Shown here: in pieces, positions 7,858-15,559 of the stretch
Position numbering within the stretch: the first letter of the stretch is position 1
Layout: every line of letters begins with the position of its first letter
DNA from: Paenibacillus phyllosphaerae
Lineage (GTDB): Bacteria; Bacillota; Bacilli; Paenibacillales; Paenibacillaceae
NCBI RefSeq assembly: GCF_014192105.1
Contig: NZ_JACHXK010000029.1
Location: 1 to 62,631, forward strand
Reading direction: 5' to 3'
DNA length: 62,631 nt
Notes under the pieces: model-generated
The model's input: only the letters and a program-made list of their open reading frames with translations
Database searches by the model: none
Told to the model about the DNA's origin: nothing
Translations under genes and position numbers: made by a program

Positions 7858-8928
7858 ATGAAGGAGCCGAGTCAACAGGAAATTATGAATCAGCTGCTGC
7901 AAATGGTTGCGCCCGGCACCGCATTTCGCGATGGGCTGGATAACGTGCTGCGCGCGAAGACTGGCGCACTGCTTGTAGTAGGCTACAGTCCGGAAGTAAT
8001 GGAAGTTGTCGATGGCGGCTTCTCGATCAATTGCGATTTCTCGCCGAACTATTTGTATGAGTTGGCGAAGATGGATGGCGCCATCATATTAAGTGAAGAC
8101 CGTAAACGAATTTTGTATGCCAATACCCAGCTGATTCCGGACAGTTCGATATCATCCTCGGAAACCGGGATCCGGCACAGGACGGCGGAGCGGGTGGCCA
8201 AGCAAACCGGGAAGCTGGTCGTATCCATCTCGCAGCGCCGGAATGTCATCACCTTGTATCAAGGCCAACTGCGTTATTCGCTCAAGGAAATGGGCGTTAT
8301 TCTCACGAAAGCGAATCAGGCGATCCAGACGCTGGAGAAGTACCGCGCGGTGCTCACTCAGTCGTTCACGAACCTATCCGCTTCCGAGTTCGAGGAGCTT
8401 GTTACGCTGCAGGAGGTTGCCCACGTCGTAAAACGGGTAGAAATGGTTATCCGGGTGAAGATGGAGATCAAACGATACGTTAACGAGCTTGGAACAGAAG
8501 GCCGTCTGATCGCCATGCAGATGGATGAGTTGGTCGGCGGCGTCGAGGAAGAGCTGTGGTTCCTGCTTAAAGACTATGCGAAGGAATCCAGCGAAGAGAA
8601 AATTCGGGAAATTCGCAATGGCATCCGCAAATTGACAGCGGAAGATCTGCTCGATATACCGCCGATCGTCAAGCTGCTCGGATACGGCGGATCCGGTGCA
8701 GAAGAGATGGTTGCGCCAAGAGGGTATCGTCTGCTTAGCAAGATCCCTCGTCTGCCGGCGGTTATAATGCACAATCTCGTGGAACACTTTGATCACTTGC
8801 CCCATATTCTAATGGCGACGATTGAAGAGCTCGATGCAGTGGACGGTATTGGGGAAGTAAGGGCCCGTGCAATCAAGGAAGGGCTCAAACGGATCCAAGA
8901 GCAGATGTTCATTGACAGGCAAATTTAA
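7858..8928 (+). CDS. disA: DisA, diadenylate cyclase and DNA-integrity scanner
   Basis: A 356-residue protein that joins two ATP into c-di-AMP. The N-terminal DAC domain shows both active-site motifs, DGA at 73-75 and RHRTAER at 106-112. A helical spine follows, and a C-terminal helix-hairpin-helix DNA-binding region ends with LDAVDGIGEVRARAIKEG near 323-340. In sporulating Bacilli it patrols DNA and pauses on branched structures, lowering c-di-AMP. The GGGGGC-type site is weak but the start matches family length. It is coupled to radA. Confidence 0.97.
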   Translation: MKEPSQQEIMNQLLQMVAPGTAFRDGLDNVLRAKTGALLVVGYSPEVMEVVDGGFSINCDFSPNYLYELAKMDGAIILSEDRKRILYANTQLIPDSSISSSETGIRHRTAERVAKQTGKLVVSISQRRNVITLYQGQLRYSLKEMGVILTKANQAIQTLEKYRAVLTQSFTNLSASEFEELVTLQEVAHVVKRVEMVIRVKMEIKRYVNELGTEGRLIAMQMDELVGGVEEELWFLLKDYAKESSEEKIREIRNGIRKLTAEDLLDIPPIVKLLGYGGSGAEEMVAPRGYRLLSKIPRLPAVIMHNLVEHFDHLPHILMATIEELDAVDGIGEVRARAIKEGLKRIQEQMFIDRQI

Positions 8929-8975
8929 ATCCCATACAATGTTAGAATGCGCCTTGGATTGGTTAGATTTTACAG

Positions 8976-9003
8976 ATGAATGAACCGATAGTTCATTCAT
9001 TTT
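8976..9003 (+). terminator. Possible terminator after disA
   Basis: A perfect ten-base inverted repeat ATGAATGAAC/GTTCATTCAT with a CGATA loop ends in TTTT. The stem is AT-rich and the T tract short, so efficiency is doubtful. Its presence argues against the in-frame ATG at 8976 being the pssA start. Confidence 0.55.
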
Positions 9004-9032
9004 GGGGCATAGTAAAGATGAGGTGGAGCTTA

Positions 9033-9773
9033 ATGTTTACAAAATCGATACCGAGTCTTTTTACCGTGGCGAACTTGTTCCTAGGCATCATCGCCATCAT
9101 CCTCGTCTTTCCGGAGAACGCAAGATACGATCTTGCGGCAATGATGGTCATCATTGCGATGCTGATGGATGGAGTGGACGGACGGGTCGCTCGTGCGCTG
9201 AATGCGCAAAGCGAGTTCGGCAAAGAGCTCGATTCCTTATCCGATGTCATATCGTTCGGCGTTGCGCCGGCTTTCATTATGTATAGCGTAGCGTTTCAGG
9301 AACTGAATGCTGCGCCGTCCTGGATTATCACCGCGCTCTTCCCGATCTGTGGGGCACTGAGGCTGGCCAGGTTCAATGTCATCTCCGGTGCTACGGGATA
9401 CTTCATTGGACTGCCGATCCCTGCTGCAGGCGGCGTGCTCGCCACGCTGGCGCTGTTTCACAAGGAGATCCCAATCTCGATCTTGTTGGCAAGTACGCTT
9501 GTGCTCTCGTTCCTAATGGTAAGTACGGTTAAATACCCGAATTTCAAGAAGGTAGGCATTCCCCGTAATGCCATCTGGGTCGTACCGCTTGTGGTCATTG
9601 TATCGGTCGTGCTAGCGTTGTTGTTCCCGCAGCATTTGTCCAAAATCATTTTCGTACCGCTTGTTCTGTACGCCTTGTACGGCTTAAAAAAAAACGTTGA
9701 TCGCCGACTTCCTTGGCGCAATCGCAAACGCCGCAAGGAAGATGACAACGTACACAGCGAGAATAGCGCTTAA
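9033..9773 (+). CDS. pssA: PssA, CDP-diacylglycerol--serine O-phosphatidyltransferase
   Basis: A 246-residue integral membrane enzyme that makes phosphatidylserine, the precursor of phosphatidylethanolamine. It carries the full CDP-alcohol phosphotransferase signature: D46, G47, D49, G50, A53-R54, then G63, D67 and D71. About seven hydrophobic spans follow, then a very basic tail (RRLPWRNRKRRKE). I use the ATG after AGGTGGAG; upstream in-frame ATGs at 8976 and 9018 are possible. A run of nine A at about 9686-9694 lies in the coding region. In B. subtilis pssA is elsewhere in the genome. Confidence 0.93.
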   Translation: MFTKSIPSLFTVANLFLGIIAIILVFPENARYDLAAMMVIIAMLMDGVDGRVARALNAQSEFGKELDSLSDVISFGVAPAFIMYSVAFQELNAAPSWIITALFPICGALRLARFNVISGATGYFIGLPIPAAGGVLATLALFHKEIPISILLASTLVLSFLMVSTVKYPNFKKVGIPRNAIWVVPLVVIVSVVLALLFPQHLSKIIFVPLVLYALYGLKKNVDRRLPWRNRKRRKEDDNVHSENSA

Positions 9774-9812
9774 TCGGCGCGAACTCGCTTGGTCAATACC
9801 CGGAGAACGAAT

Positions 9813-9857
9813 AACCGCCTTGATCCTCTAACAGAGGAACCAAGGCGGTTTTTGTTG
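9813..9857 (+). terminator. Terminator between convergent genes
   Basis: A ten-base stem AACCGCCTTG/CAAGGCGGTT encloses a smaller CCTCT/AGAGG hairpin and is followed by TTTGTTGT. It ends pssA transcription and may also slow transcription arriving from the reverse-strand gene at 9894. Confidence 0.9.
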
Positions 9858-9893
9858 TGCATATCGTCACGATAAGATTACCTAGATGGCGGT

Positions 9894-10289
9894 TTAAGTC
9901 AAATTGAAAAGTCCCAGTGTAGCACATTTGTTCGATTCGTGCGTCACCACTTCGTCGAGCTTGATATCCAACAGATTGCACATCGCGGACATATAGAAGA
10001 GATTGCGTCCGAGCTCGTTCTTAATGGCATCCTTGCAGTGCTCGCATAGCTCGCCATTAATATGGTGGTGCAGCTTCGTCTTTGCCTGTTCCAAATTGGC
10101 ATCGTCCGGATATTCCTGTTTCCGTGCGTTCAATTCGATACATCCACATTCGGTAACGGATTTGGCCACGGCCCGGTTTACAGCTGCTCCGGCTTGACCG
10201 TACTTCGATAATACATCCAACAAGCTTCGGTGTCGCAACAGAAGCTCGGATACTTGCTCTTGAAATTCTGCAAGCGTAGGCGTGCTCAT
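9894..10289 (-). CDS. Cys-rich conserved protein of unknown function (DUF1573-like by recollection)
   Basis: A 131-residue soluble protein on the reverse strand, convergent with pssA and divergent from yacL. I recall similar Paenibacillus proteins carrying the label DUF1573, but could not check it. Six cysteines stand out: C48 and C50 (TECGCIEL), C82 and C85 (ELCEHC), C104 and C122; the CxC/CxxC pattern suggests metal or redox binding. The C-terminal helix NELGRNLFYMSAMCNLLDIKL looks faintly like the MazG/nucleotide-pyrophosphohydrolase helix pair, without a clear catalytic ExxE set. I start at the ATG six bases after AGGTGG; a GTG three codons upstream overlaps that site. Confidence 0.85.
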   Translation of the reverse strand: MSTPTLAEFQEQVSELLLRHRSLLDVLSKYGQAGAAVNRAVAKSVTECGCIELNARKQEYPDDANLEQAKTKLHHHINGELCEHCKDAIKNELGRNLFYMSAMCNLLDIKLDEVVTHESNKCATLGLFNLT

Positions 10290-10457
10290 CGATTCCACCT
10301 CATTTCAGGATTGGCAGTGCTCCTCCTATTATAAGCCTAAGCCGTCCCGTATTTCAAAAACTGTTTTGAATCCGCAGTTTTTCCGCGAAAATTGGTCCAC
10401 CCTACGGTTAACGTGCGAAAGATTGGCACATAATTGTAATGGAGGTGGATTTATGTG

Positions 10458-11549
10458 ATGAAACGAATTATTCAAACCATTGGCTTATTGTTCGGTGCTG
10501 TAATTGGGGGGCAAATGCATAGCTGGATGAATGCCGGGGCAATCTGGACCTCGCAATCATACGCGGTTATGCAACGATCGGGGAGTTACTACATCAACGT
10601 AGGTATTGGAGCACTATGTGGTCTTGTATTGGCTTCCATGCTATCGGGGGCAATCATCCGTTTTCTCGAGCGTGGAGCAGATCGTGTTTCGGAGATGCCG
10701 ACTGGGGATCTCATGGCAGGCGGAGCGGGCTTGGCAAGCGGACTTGGCATTTCAGCTTTATTGTACCCGGCTGTATCCGGTTTTAGCGGAGCGGGTCTAT
10801 TCATTCCGGCGTGTATGACGTTATTCTTTGGGTATTTCGGATTGCGGCTGGGCTTAAGCAAGAAACAGGAGTTGGCCGAAGGTTTCAGCAGCTTCATGAG
10901 CATGCGCGCCAAGCCGGCGGACAATCTGGAGGACAGCACGTACGAAGAACATAAGATTCTAGATACGAGCGTTATTATCGATGGGCGGATTGCCGATATT
11001 TGCAAGACGGGGTTTATTGAAGGGACGCTCGTTATACCGGAGTTCGTCCTGGAGGAACTGCAGCATATTGCCGATTCTTCGGATCTGCTCAAGCGGAACC
11101 GCGGGCGCCGCGGGCTCGATATTCTGAACAAGATTCAGAAGGAGCTCGATGTGAAAGTTCTGATCTATGAAGGCGACATGGAAGACGGCGAAGTCGACAG
11201 CAAACTGGTGAAGTTGGCCAAAGTGCTGCATGGCAAAGTGGTCACGAACGATTTCAACTTGAATAAGGTATGCGAGCTTCAAGGCGTATCCGTGCTGAAT
11301 ATCAACGATCTGGCGAATGCGGTTAAGCCGGTCGTCCTGCCAGGCGAAGAAATCGTCGTACAGGTGATCAAAGACGGCAAGGAGCATGGCCAAGGCGTTG
11401 CTTATCTGGATGACGGTACGATGATCGTCGTGGAAGGCGGCAGAGACTTTATCGGCACGACGATGGAGGTTCTGGTGACCAGCGTGCTTCAAACCTCCGC
11501 GGGCCGGATGATTTTTGCCAAGCCGAAATTGTTGGAAAAAGCGCTGTAA
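10458..11549 (+). CDS. yacL: YacL, membrane-anchored PIN-TRAM protein
   Basis: A 363-residue protein (B. subtilis YacL, 366). The N-terminal 135 residues hold about four hydrophobic helices. A PIN nuclease-like domain (about 165-285) keeps acidic residues D169, D175 and E200 and the VVTNDFNL motif. A C-terminal TRAM domain (about 298-360) probably binds RNA. No substrate is established. GGAGGTGG lies nine bases before the chosen ATG; a GTG one codon earlier is also possible. It stands first in a rightward run with ispD, ispF and gltX. Confidence 0.94.
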   Translation: MKRIIQTIGLLFGAVIGGQMHSWMNAGAIWTSQSYAVMQRSGSYYINVGIGALCGLVLASMLSGAIIRFLERGADRVSEMPTGDLMAGGAGLASGLGISALLYPAVSGFSGAGLFIPACMTLFFGYFGLRLGLSKKQELAEGFSSFMSMRAKPADNLEDSTYEEHKILDTSVIIDGRIADICKTGFIEGTLVIPEFVLEELQHIADSSDLLKRNRGRRGLDILNKIQKELDVKVLIYEGDMEDGEVDSKLVKLAKVLHGKVVTNDFNLNKVCELQGVSVLNINDLANAVKPVVLPGEEIVVQVIKDGKEHGQGVAYLDDGTMIVVEGGRDFIGTTMEVLVTSVLQTSAGRMIFAKPKLLEKAL

Positions 11550-11645
11550 CACGGTATGATAGATACCGTATGATGTGCGCCGCTCTCCCGATAGAGCAAC
11601 AGGCGAATAGCGCATCATAAGTTTACAGCGAGGCGGTTGAGAGGC

Positions 11646-12344
11646 ATGGCAGGAACTAGCGCAGCATGGGGCGTTGTCGTGGTGGCGGCTGGGCGCGGGA
11701 CGCGAATGGGAACCGCAGAGAGCAAGCAGTATTTGCTGCTGCAGGACAAGCCCGTGCTGGTACATACATTAGAGATTTTCGAATCGATGGCGGAGATCCG
11801 TGAGATCGCGCTCGTGGTGGGCAGCATGGATGTGGAGCGCTGCGAGGCGCTCGTGGCCCAGTACGGCTTGTCCAAAGTGCGGGCGGTTGTCGCGGGCGGC
11901 AGTGAACGGCAGCATTCGGTACTGCGCGGTCTGCATGCTCTGGATACCGAGTGGGTGATGGTTCATGACGGGGTTCGTCCGCTCGTCTCCCCGGCAGCTG
12001 TCCGCGCCTGCGCTGCAGCGGCTCAGCAATCTGAGGCTGCGGTACTTGCCGTACCTGTGAAAGATACCATTAAGCAAGTGAATGAGGAAGGCGTTATTGT
12101 AGCTACGCCGGATCGGAGAAGCTTGTGGGCGATTCAAACGCCGCAAGCTTTTCGTCGTGCATTGCTGCTGGAAGCCCATGAGAAGGCGGCGGACTCCGGT
12201 TTTGTCGGCACCGATGACGCTGTAGTCGTGGAGCGATTCGGCGGCGTGCCGGTCGTCGTCGCGGAAGGCGAGTATACGAACATTAAGATTACGACGCCGG
12301 AAGATATGCCGTGGGCGGAATTTTTGCTTAAGCGGCCAAAGTGA
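11646..12344 (+). CDS. ispD: IspD, 2-C-methyl-D-erythritol 4-phosphate cytidylyltransferase
   Basis: A 232-residue enzyme of the MEP isoprenoid pathway that transfers CMP from CTP to methylerythritol phosphate. The CTP-binding loop AGRGTRMG (15-22) with Lys27 is intact, and VHDGVRP, PVKDTIK and TPQAF match the family. The ribosome site is weak (GCGAGG, 11 bases), and a TTG three codons upstream is an alternative. It precedes ispF by 32 bp, so two of the pathway's cytidine-stage enzymes are made together. Confidence 0.96.
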   Translation: MAGTSAAWGVVVVAAGRGTRMGTAESKQYLLLQDKPVLVHTLEIFESMAEIREIALVVGSMDVERCEALVAQYGLSKVRAVVAGGSERQHSVLRGLHALDTEWVMVHDGVRPLVSPAAVRACAAAAQQSEAAVLAVPVKDTIKQVNEEGVIVATPDRRSLWAIQTPQAFRRALLLEAHEKAADSGFVGTDDAVVVERFGGVPVVVAEGEYTNIKITTPEDMPWAEFLLKRPK

Positions 12345-12376
12345 TACCGAACTAGCTTGGTAGAGGAGAGATTGGA

Positions 12377-12862
12377 ATGATTCGTGTTGGTCAAGGTTTC
12401 GATGTGCATCAGTTGGTAGAGGGGCGTCCGTGTATTATCGGCGGCGTTACGATTCCCTATGAGAAAGGTCTGCTCGGCCATTCGGACGCGGACGTGCTGC
12501 TGCATGCGATTAGCGATGCGATTCTTGGCGCGCTAGGACTTGGGGATATCGGCAAGCATTTTCCGGATACGGACGAAGCGTTCAAGGATGCGGACAGCTT
12601 GAAGCTGCTTGAAGATGTATGGAAGCTGGCGAAAGAACGGGGCTATAAGCTCGGGAACGTAGATTCCACTATAATCGCGCAGCGTCCGAAGATGGCGCCT
12701 TACATCCCGCAGATGGCAGAGGTTATCGCCAAGGCGCTCGAAGCCGAAGAGATCTCGCAAGTGAACGTGAAAGCGACGACGACCGAGCAGCTCGGCTTCC
12801 CGGGTCGGGGCGAGGGGATTGCGGCGCAATCGGTTGTCTGCCTTGTCAAGATTGTGCTATGA
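12377..12862 (+). CDS. ispF: IspF, 2-C-methyl-D-erythritol 2,4-cyclodiphosphate synthase
   Basis: A 161-residue enzyme that cyclises CDP-methylerythritol phosphate with loss of CMP. The zinc ligands D9, H11 and H43 (GFDVHQL and LLHAISDA), GHSDADV, and the C-terminal TTTEQLGFPGRGEGI nucleotide loop are all present. Length is standard for the trimeric family. AGGAGAG precedes the ATG. It is the second isoprenoid gene of the ispD-ispF pair and is followed 44 bp later by gltX. Confidence 0.97.
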   Translation: MIRVGQGFDVHQLVEGRPCIIGGVTIPYEKGLLGHSDADVLLHAISDAILGALGLGDIGKHFPDTDEAFKDADSLKLLEDVWKLAKERGYKLGNVDSTIIAQRPKMAPYIPQMAEVIAKALEAEEISQVNVKATTTEQLGFPGRGEGIAAQSVVCLVKIVL

Positions 12863-12906
12863 TCGTGGGATAATGAGGAAGAGTAGTGGAAGGAGCTTAT
12901 TAAGCG

Positions 12907-14361
12907 ATGTCTGAACAAATTCGCGTCCGCTATGCGCCGTCCCCGACGGGCCATCTGCATATCGGCAATGCAAGAACGGCGTTGTTTAACTATTTGTTCG
13001 CTCGCAGCCGCGGCGGCAAATTCATTATACGGATCGAAGATACCGACGTGAAGCGCAACGTCGCAGGCGGCGAGGAGAACCAGCTGACCTACCTGAAGTG
13101 GCTCGGCATCACGTGGGATGAGAGCATTGATGTAGGCGGCGGCTATGGTCCTTACCGTCAAACCGAACGTCTCGACATTTATCGTGAGTACTGGCAGGAT
13201 CTGCTTGATCGCGGCCTGGCTTACAAATGTTACTGTACCGAGGAAGAACTCGAGCAGGAGCGGGAAGAACAGATTGCGCGCGGTGAGATGCCGGGCTACT
13301 CCGGTCGTCACCGTGACCTGACGGAAGAGCAGCGCCAGGCGTTCGAGGCGGAAGGCCGCGTGCCGAGCGTGCGTTTCCGCGTACCTGCGGGCAAGACGTA
13401 CACGTGGGACGATATGGTCAAAGGGACGATCAGCATCGACTCCGAAGGCACCAATGATTTCGTCATCGTGAAACGTGACGGCATTCCAACGTATAACTTC
13501 GCCGTAGCGGTAGACGATCATCTAATGGCGATCAGCCATGTGCTGCGCGGAGAAGACCATATCTCCAATACGCCGCGCCAGCTGATGATCTATGAAGCTT
13601 GCGGTTGGGAACCGCCGCAATTCGGACATATGACGCTCATCGTGAACGAGAACCGCAAGAAGCTCAGCAAGCGCGACGAGTCGATCATTCAATTCATTGA
13701 GCAATACGACGCCCTGGGCTATCTGCCGGAGGCAATGTTCAACTTCATTACGCTGCTCGGCTGGTCGCCGGAAGGCGAGCAGGAAATCTTCACGCGCGAA
13801 GAGCTCGTTAACGTATTCGACGCGTCGCGCTTGTCCAAGAGCCCGGCCGTATTCGATACGAATAAACTGAGCTGGATGAACAATGAATACATCAAGAAGA
13901 CCGACGTAGCGCGTCTGGTTGACCTGTGTATCCCGCATTTGCAGCAAGCGGGCAGATTGCCGGAAGCGCTGGATGAGAGCGGACGGGAGTGGACGACCGC
14001 GCTGGTTGCGCTGTACCAGGATAAGCTGCGCTCGGCATCGGATATCGTCGCGCTCACGGAACTGTTCTTCCTGCCGGAAGTAACGGACGAAGAGGAAGCG
14101 GCGGCCGTACTCGCGGAAGAACAGGTGCCTACCGTGCTGCGTGCTTTCGCGGAGCAAGTCGAAGCGCTGGATCCGTTCGTTGAGGGCGGCATTAAGGCGG
14201 CGATCAAAGCCGTGCAGCAATCGACCGGGTTCAAAGGCAAACAGCTGTTCATGCCGATTCGCGCTGCGCTTACCGGCCAGACGCATGGCCCGGACCTGAA
14301 CCAGACGATCGCGCTGCTTGGCAAGGCCAAAGTGCAAGAGCGCCTTCAGAAGCGACTCTAA
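12907..14361 (+). CDS. gltX: GltX, glutamyl-tRNA synthetase
   Basis: A 484-residue class I synthetase charging tRNA-Glu and, in Bacilli, also mischarging tRNA-Gln for the amidotransferase route. The HIGH box (PSPTGHLHIG, 11-20) and the KMSKS equivalent KKLSKRD near residue 250 are intact, and the C-terminal anticodon-binding domain is full length. AAGGAG lies about ten bases before the ATG. No glnS is seen here, which fits a non-discriminating enzyme, but that needs the whole genome. A promoter and T-box separate it from cysE. Confidence 0.97.
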   Translation: MSEQIRVRYAPSPTGHLHIGNARTALFNYLFARSRGGKFIIRIEDTDVKRNVAGGEENQLTYLKWLGITWDESIDVGGGYGPYRQTERLDIYREYWQDLLDRGLAYKCYCTEEELEQEREEQIARGEMPGYSGRHRDLTEEQRQAFEAEGRVPSVRFRVPAGKTYTWDDMVKGTISIDSEGTNDFVIVKRDGIPTYNFAVAVDDHLMAISHVLRGEDHISNTPRQLMIYEACGWEPPQFGHMTLIVNENRKKLSKRDESIIQFIEQYDALGYLPEAMFNFITLLGWSPEGEQEIFTREELVNVFDASRLSKSPAVFDTNKLSWMNNEYIKKTDVARLVDLCIPHLQQAGRLPEALDESGREWTTALVALYQDKLRSASDIVALTELFFLPEVTDEEEAAAVLAEEQVPTVLRAFAEQVEALDPFVEGGIKAAIKAVQQSTGFKGKQLFMPIRAALTGQTHGPDLNQTIALLGKAKVQERLQKRL

Positions 14362-14402
14362 TCCCGGTCCATCCGGATTGCCGGTATAGGCGAATATCCC
14401 AC

Positions 14403-14430
14403 TTGTCAGTCATCCGGGTGTCCGTTATAC
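14403..14430 (+). promoter_or_regulatory. Candidate promoter for the cysE T-box transcript
   Basis: TTGTCA and TTATAC are 16 bases apart, 41 bases after gltX and about 60 bases before the T-box leader begins. It would let cysE-cysS be made apart from gltX. Read by eye. Confidence 0.5.
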
Positions 14431-14489
14431 TTGGGGTATTATTCGTAATCGGTCAATAGCATTGATCAGGAAGTTCATTTCAAGAGAAG

Positions 14490-14771
14490 AATTCTCACAG
14501 AGAGGGCGACCTTTCCTATGGAGCCGCTGCTACAGGATTCAATGAAGCGGAGCTGTACGATTGGCTGGAAGTTGCCCAGAATTCCCGAAGTGAGCCTTGC
14601 GCCTGTGAGCTGCGCTCTCCGATCCGTATGACTACGGGGTAGGGAGTGCCGAATGTCTGCGTTAAAGACACGGAAGATGGATGGTTGCCCTCCAATGGGG
14701 GTACCCGAGTCCCAAGCAGAGTGGAACCGCGTATGTACGCCTCTGCAGCCATAAGGCTGCGGGGGCTTTTT
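14490..14771 (+). promoter_or_regulatory. T-box riboswitch, probably sensing tRNA-Cys
   Basis: The T-box core AGAGTGGAACCGCG sits at 14718-14731. Its flank GCAGAG (14716-14721) pairs exactly with CTCTGC (14741-14746) and GCG with CGC to form the antiterminator. The same CTCTGC strand is the 5' arm of the competing terminator (stem 14739-14750 with 14755-14766, then TTTTT). A stem I base is suggested by GAGAG near 14499 and CTCTC near 14614. TGC triplets there could be the Cys specifier, but I did not fold the RNA. Uncharged tRNA-Cys would turn on cysE-cysS, as known for the B. subtilis equivalent. Confidence 0.9.
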
Positions 14772-14870
14772 GCATTATCGGCCAAGGCATCATTAAAGAT
14801 TTCATGGGAAGCAAGGGATTCGTTTTTCGCTTCCGTAAAAGGCGGCCGAATCGAAAGAGGGGGTTGTACC

Positions 14871-15542
14871 ATGTTCCGCAATATGAAGATAGATATCGAG
14901 ACCGTGCTGGATAACGACCCGGCAGCCCGCAGCAAGTTTGAGGTCGTCTTTACATACTCGGGTTTGCATGCGATATGGGCGCACCGGGTAGCGCATTGGT
15001 TTTATAAGCGTAAGTGGTTTACGCTCGCCCGTTTCATTTCGCAGGTGAGCCGCTTTTTTACAGGGATTGAGATTCATCCGGGAGCTGTTATCGGGCATCG
15101 TCTGTTTATTGACCATGGCATGGGGGTCGTCATCGGCGAAACCTGTGAAATCGGCGACAATGTCGTCATCTACCAAGGTGTCACGCTCGGCGGTACGGGT
15201 AAGGAGAAAGGTAAGCGACATCCAACTATTGGCAACAATGTTGTTATTGGTTCAGGCTCGAAGGTACTCGGGTCGTTCACAGTTGGAGATAATGTGAATA
15301 TCGGTTCAAATGCAGTCGTGCTGCGGGAGGTCCCATCTAATAGTACGGTCGTCGGCAACCCGGGACGGGTGGTCAAACGCAACGGTGAGCGCGTAGGGGA
15401 TCGTCTTGATCATACGAATCTGCCCGATCCGGTCGTGGAGATGCTGCGCGATATGCAGCGCCAGATCGATGAGCTTAAGGCAGAGCTGAGACGGGAACGG
15501 GAGCAGACCAGGCAAGAGAGGCAAGAAGTGAGAAGCTTATAG
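14871..15542 (+). CDS. cysE: CysE, serine O-acetyltransferase
   Basis: A 223-residue enzyme making O-acetylserine from serine and acetyl-CoA, the first step to cysteine. A helical N-terminus is followed by a left-handed beta-helix of hexapeptide repeats (about 68-165: IHPGAVIG, DHGMGVVIGE, GNNVVIGSGS). The active-site DHG is at 81-83 and the acetyl-CoA loop GGTGKEKGKRHP lies near 107-118. The tail is a charged coil (RREREQTRQERQE). I start at the ATG seven bases after AGAGGGGG; the longer open frame upstream crosses the T-box terminator and is not credible. Confidence 0.96.
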   Translation: MFRNMKIDIETVLDNDPAARSKFEVVFTYSGLHAIWAHRVAHWFYKRKWFTLARFISQVSRFFTGIEIHPGAVIGHRLFIDHGMGVVIGETCEIGDNVVIYQGVTLGGTGKEKGKRHPTIGNNVVIGSGSKVLGSFTVGDNVNIGSNAVVLREVPSNSTVVGNPGRVVKRNGERVGDRLDHTNLPDPVVEMLRDMQRQIDELKAELRREREQTRQERQEVRSL

Positions 15543-15559
15543 GTGAAGGAGCAAGATTG

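Noticed and set aside
14646..14870. N-terminal extension of the cysE open frame by 75 codons
   Set aside because: It crosses the T-box core and terminator, and serine acetyltransferases start at the later ATG with a good ribosome site.
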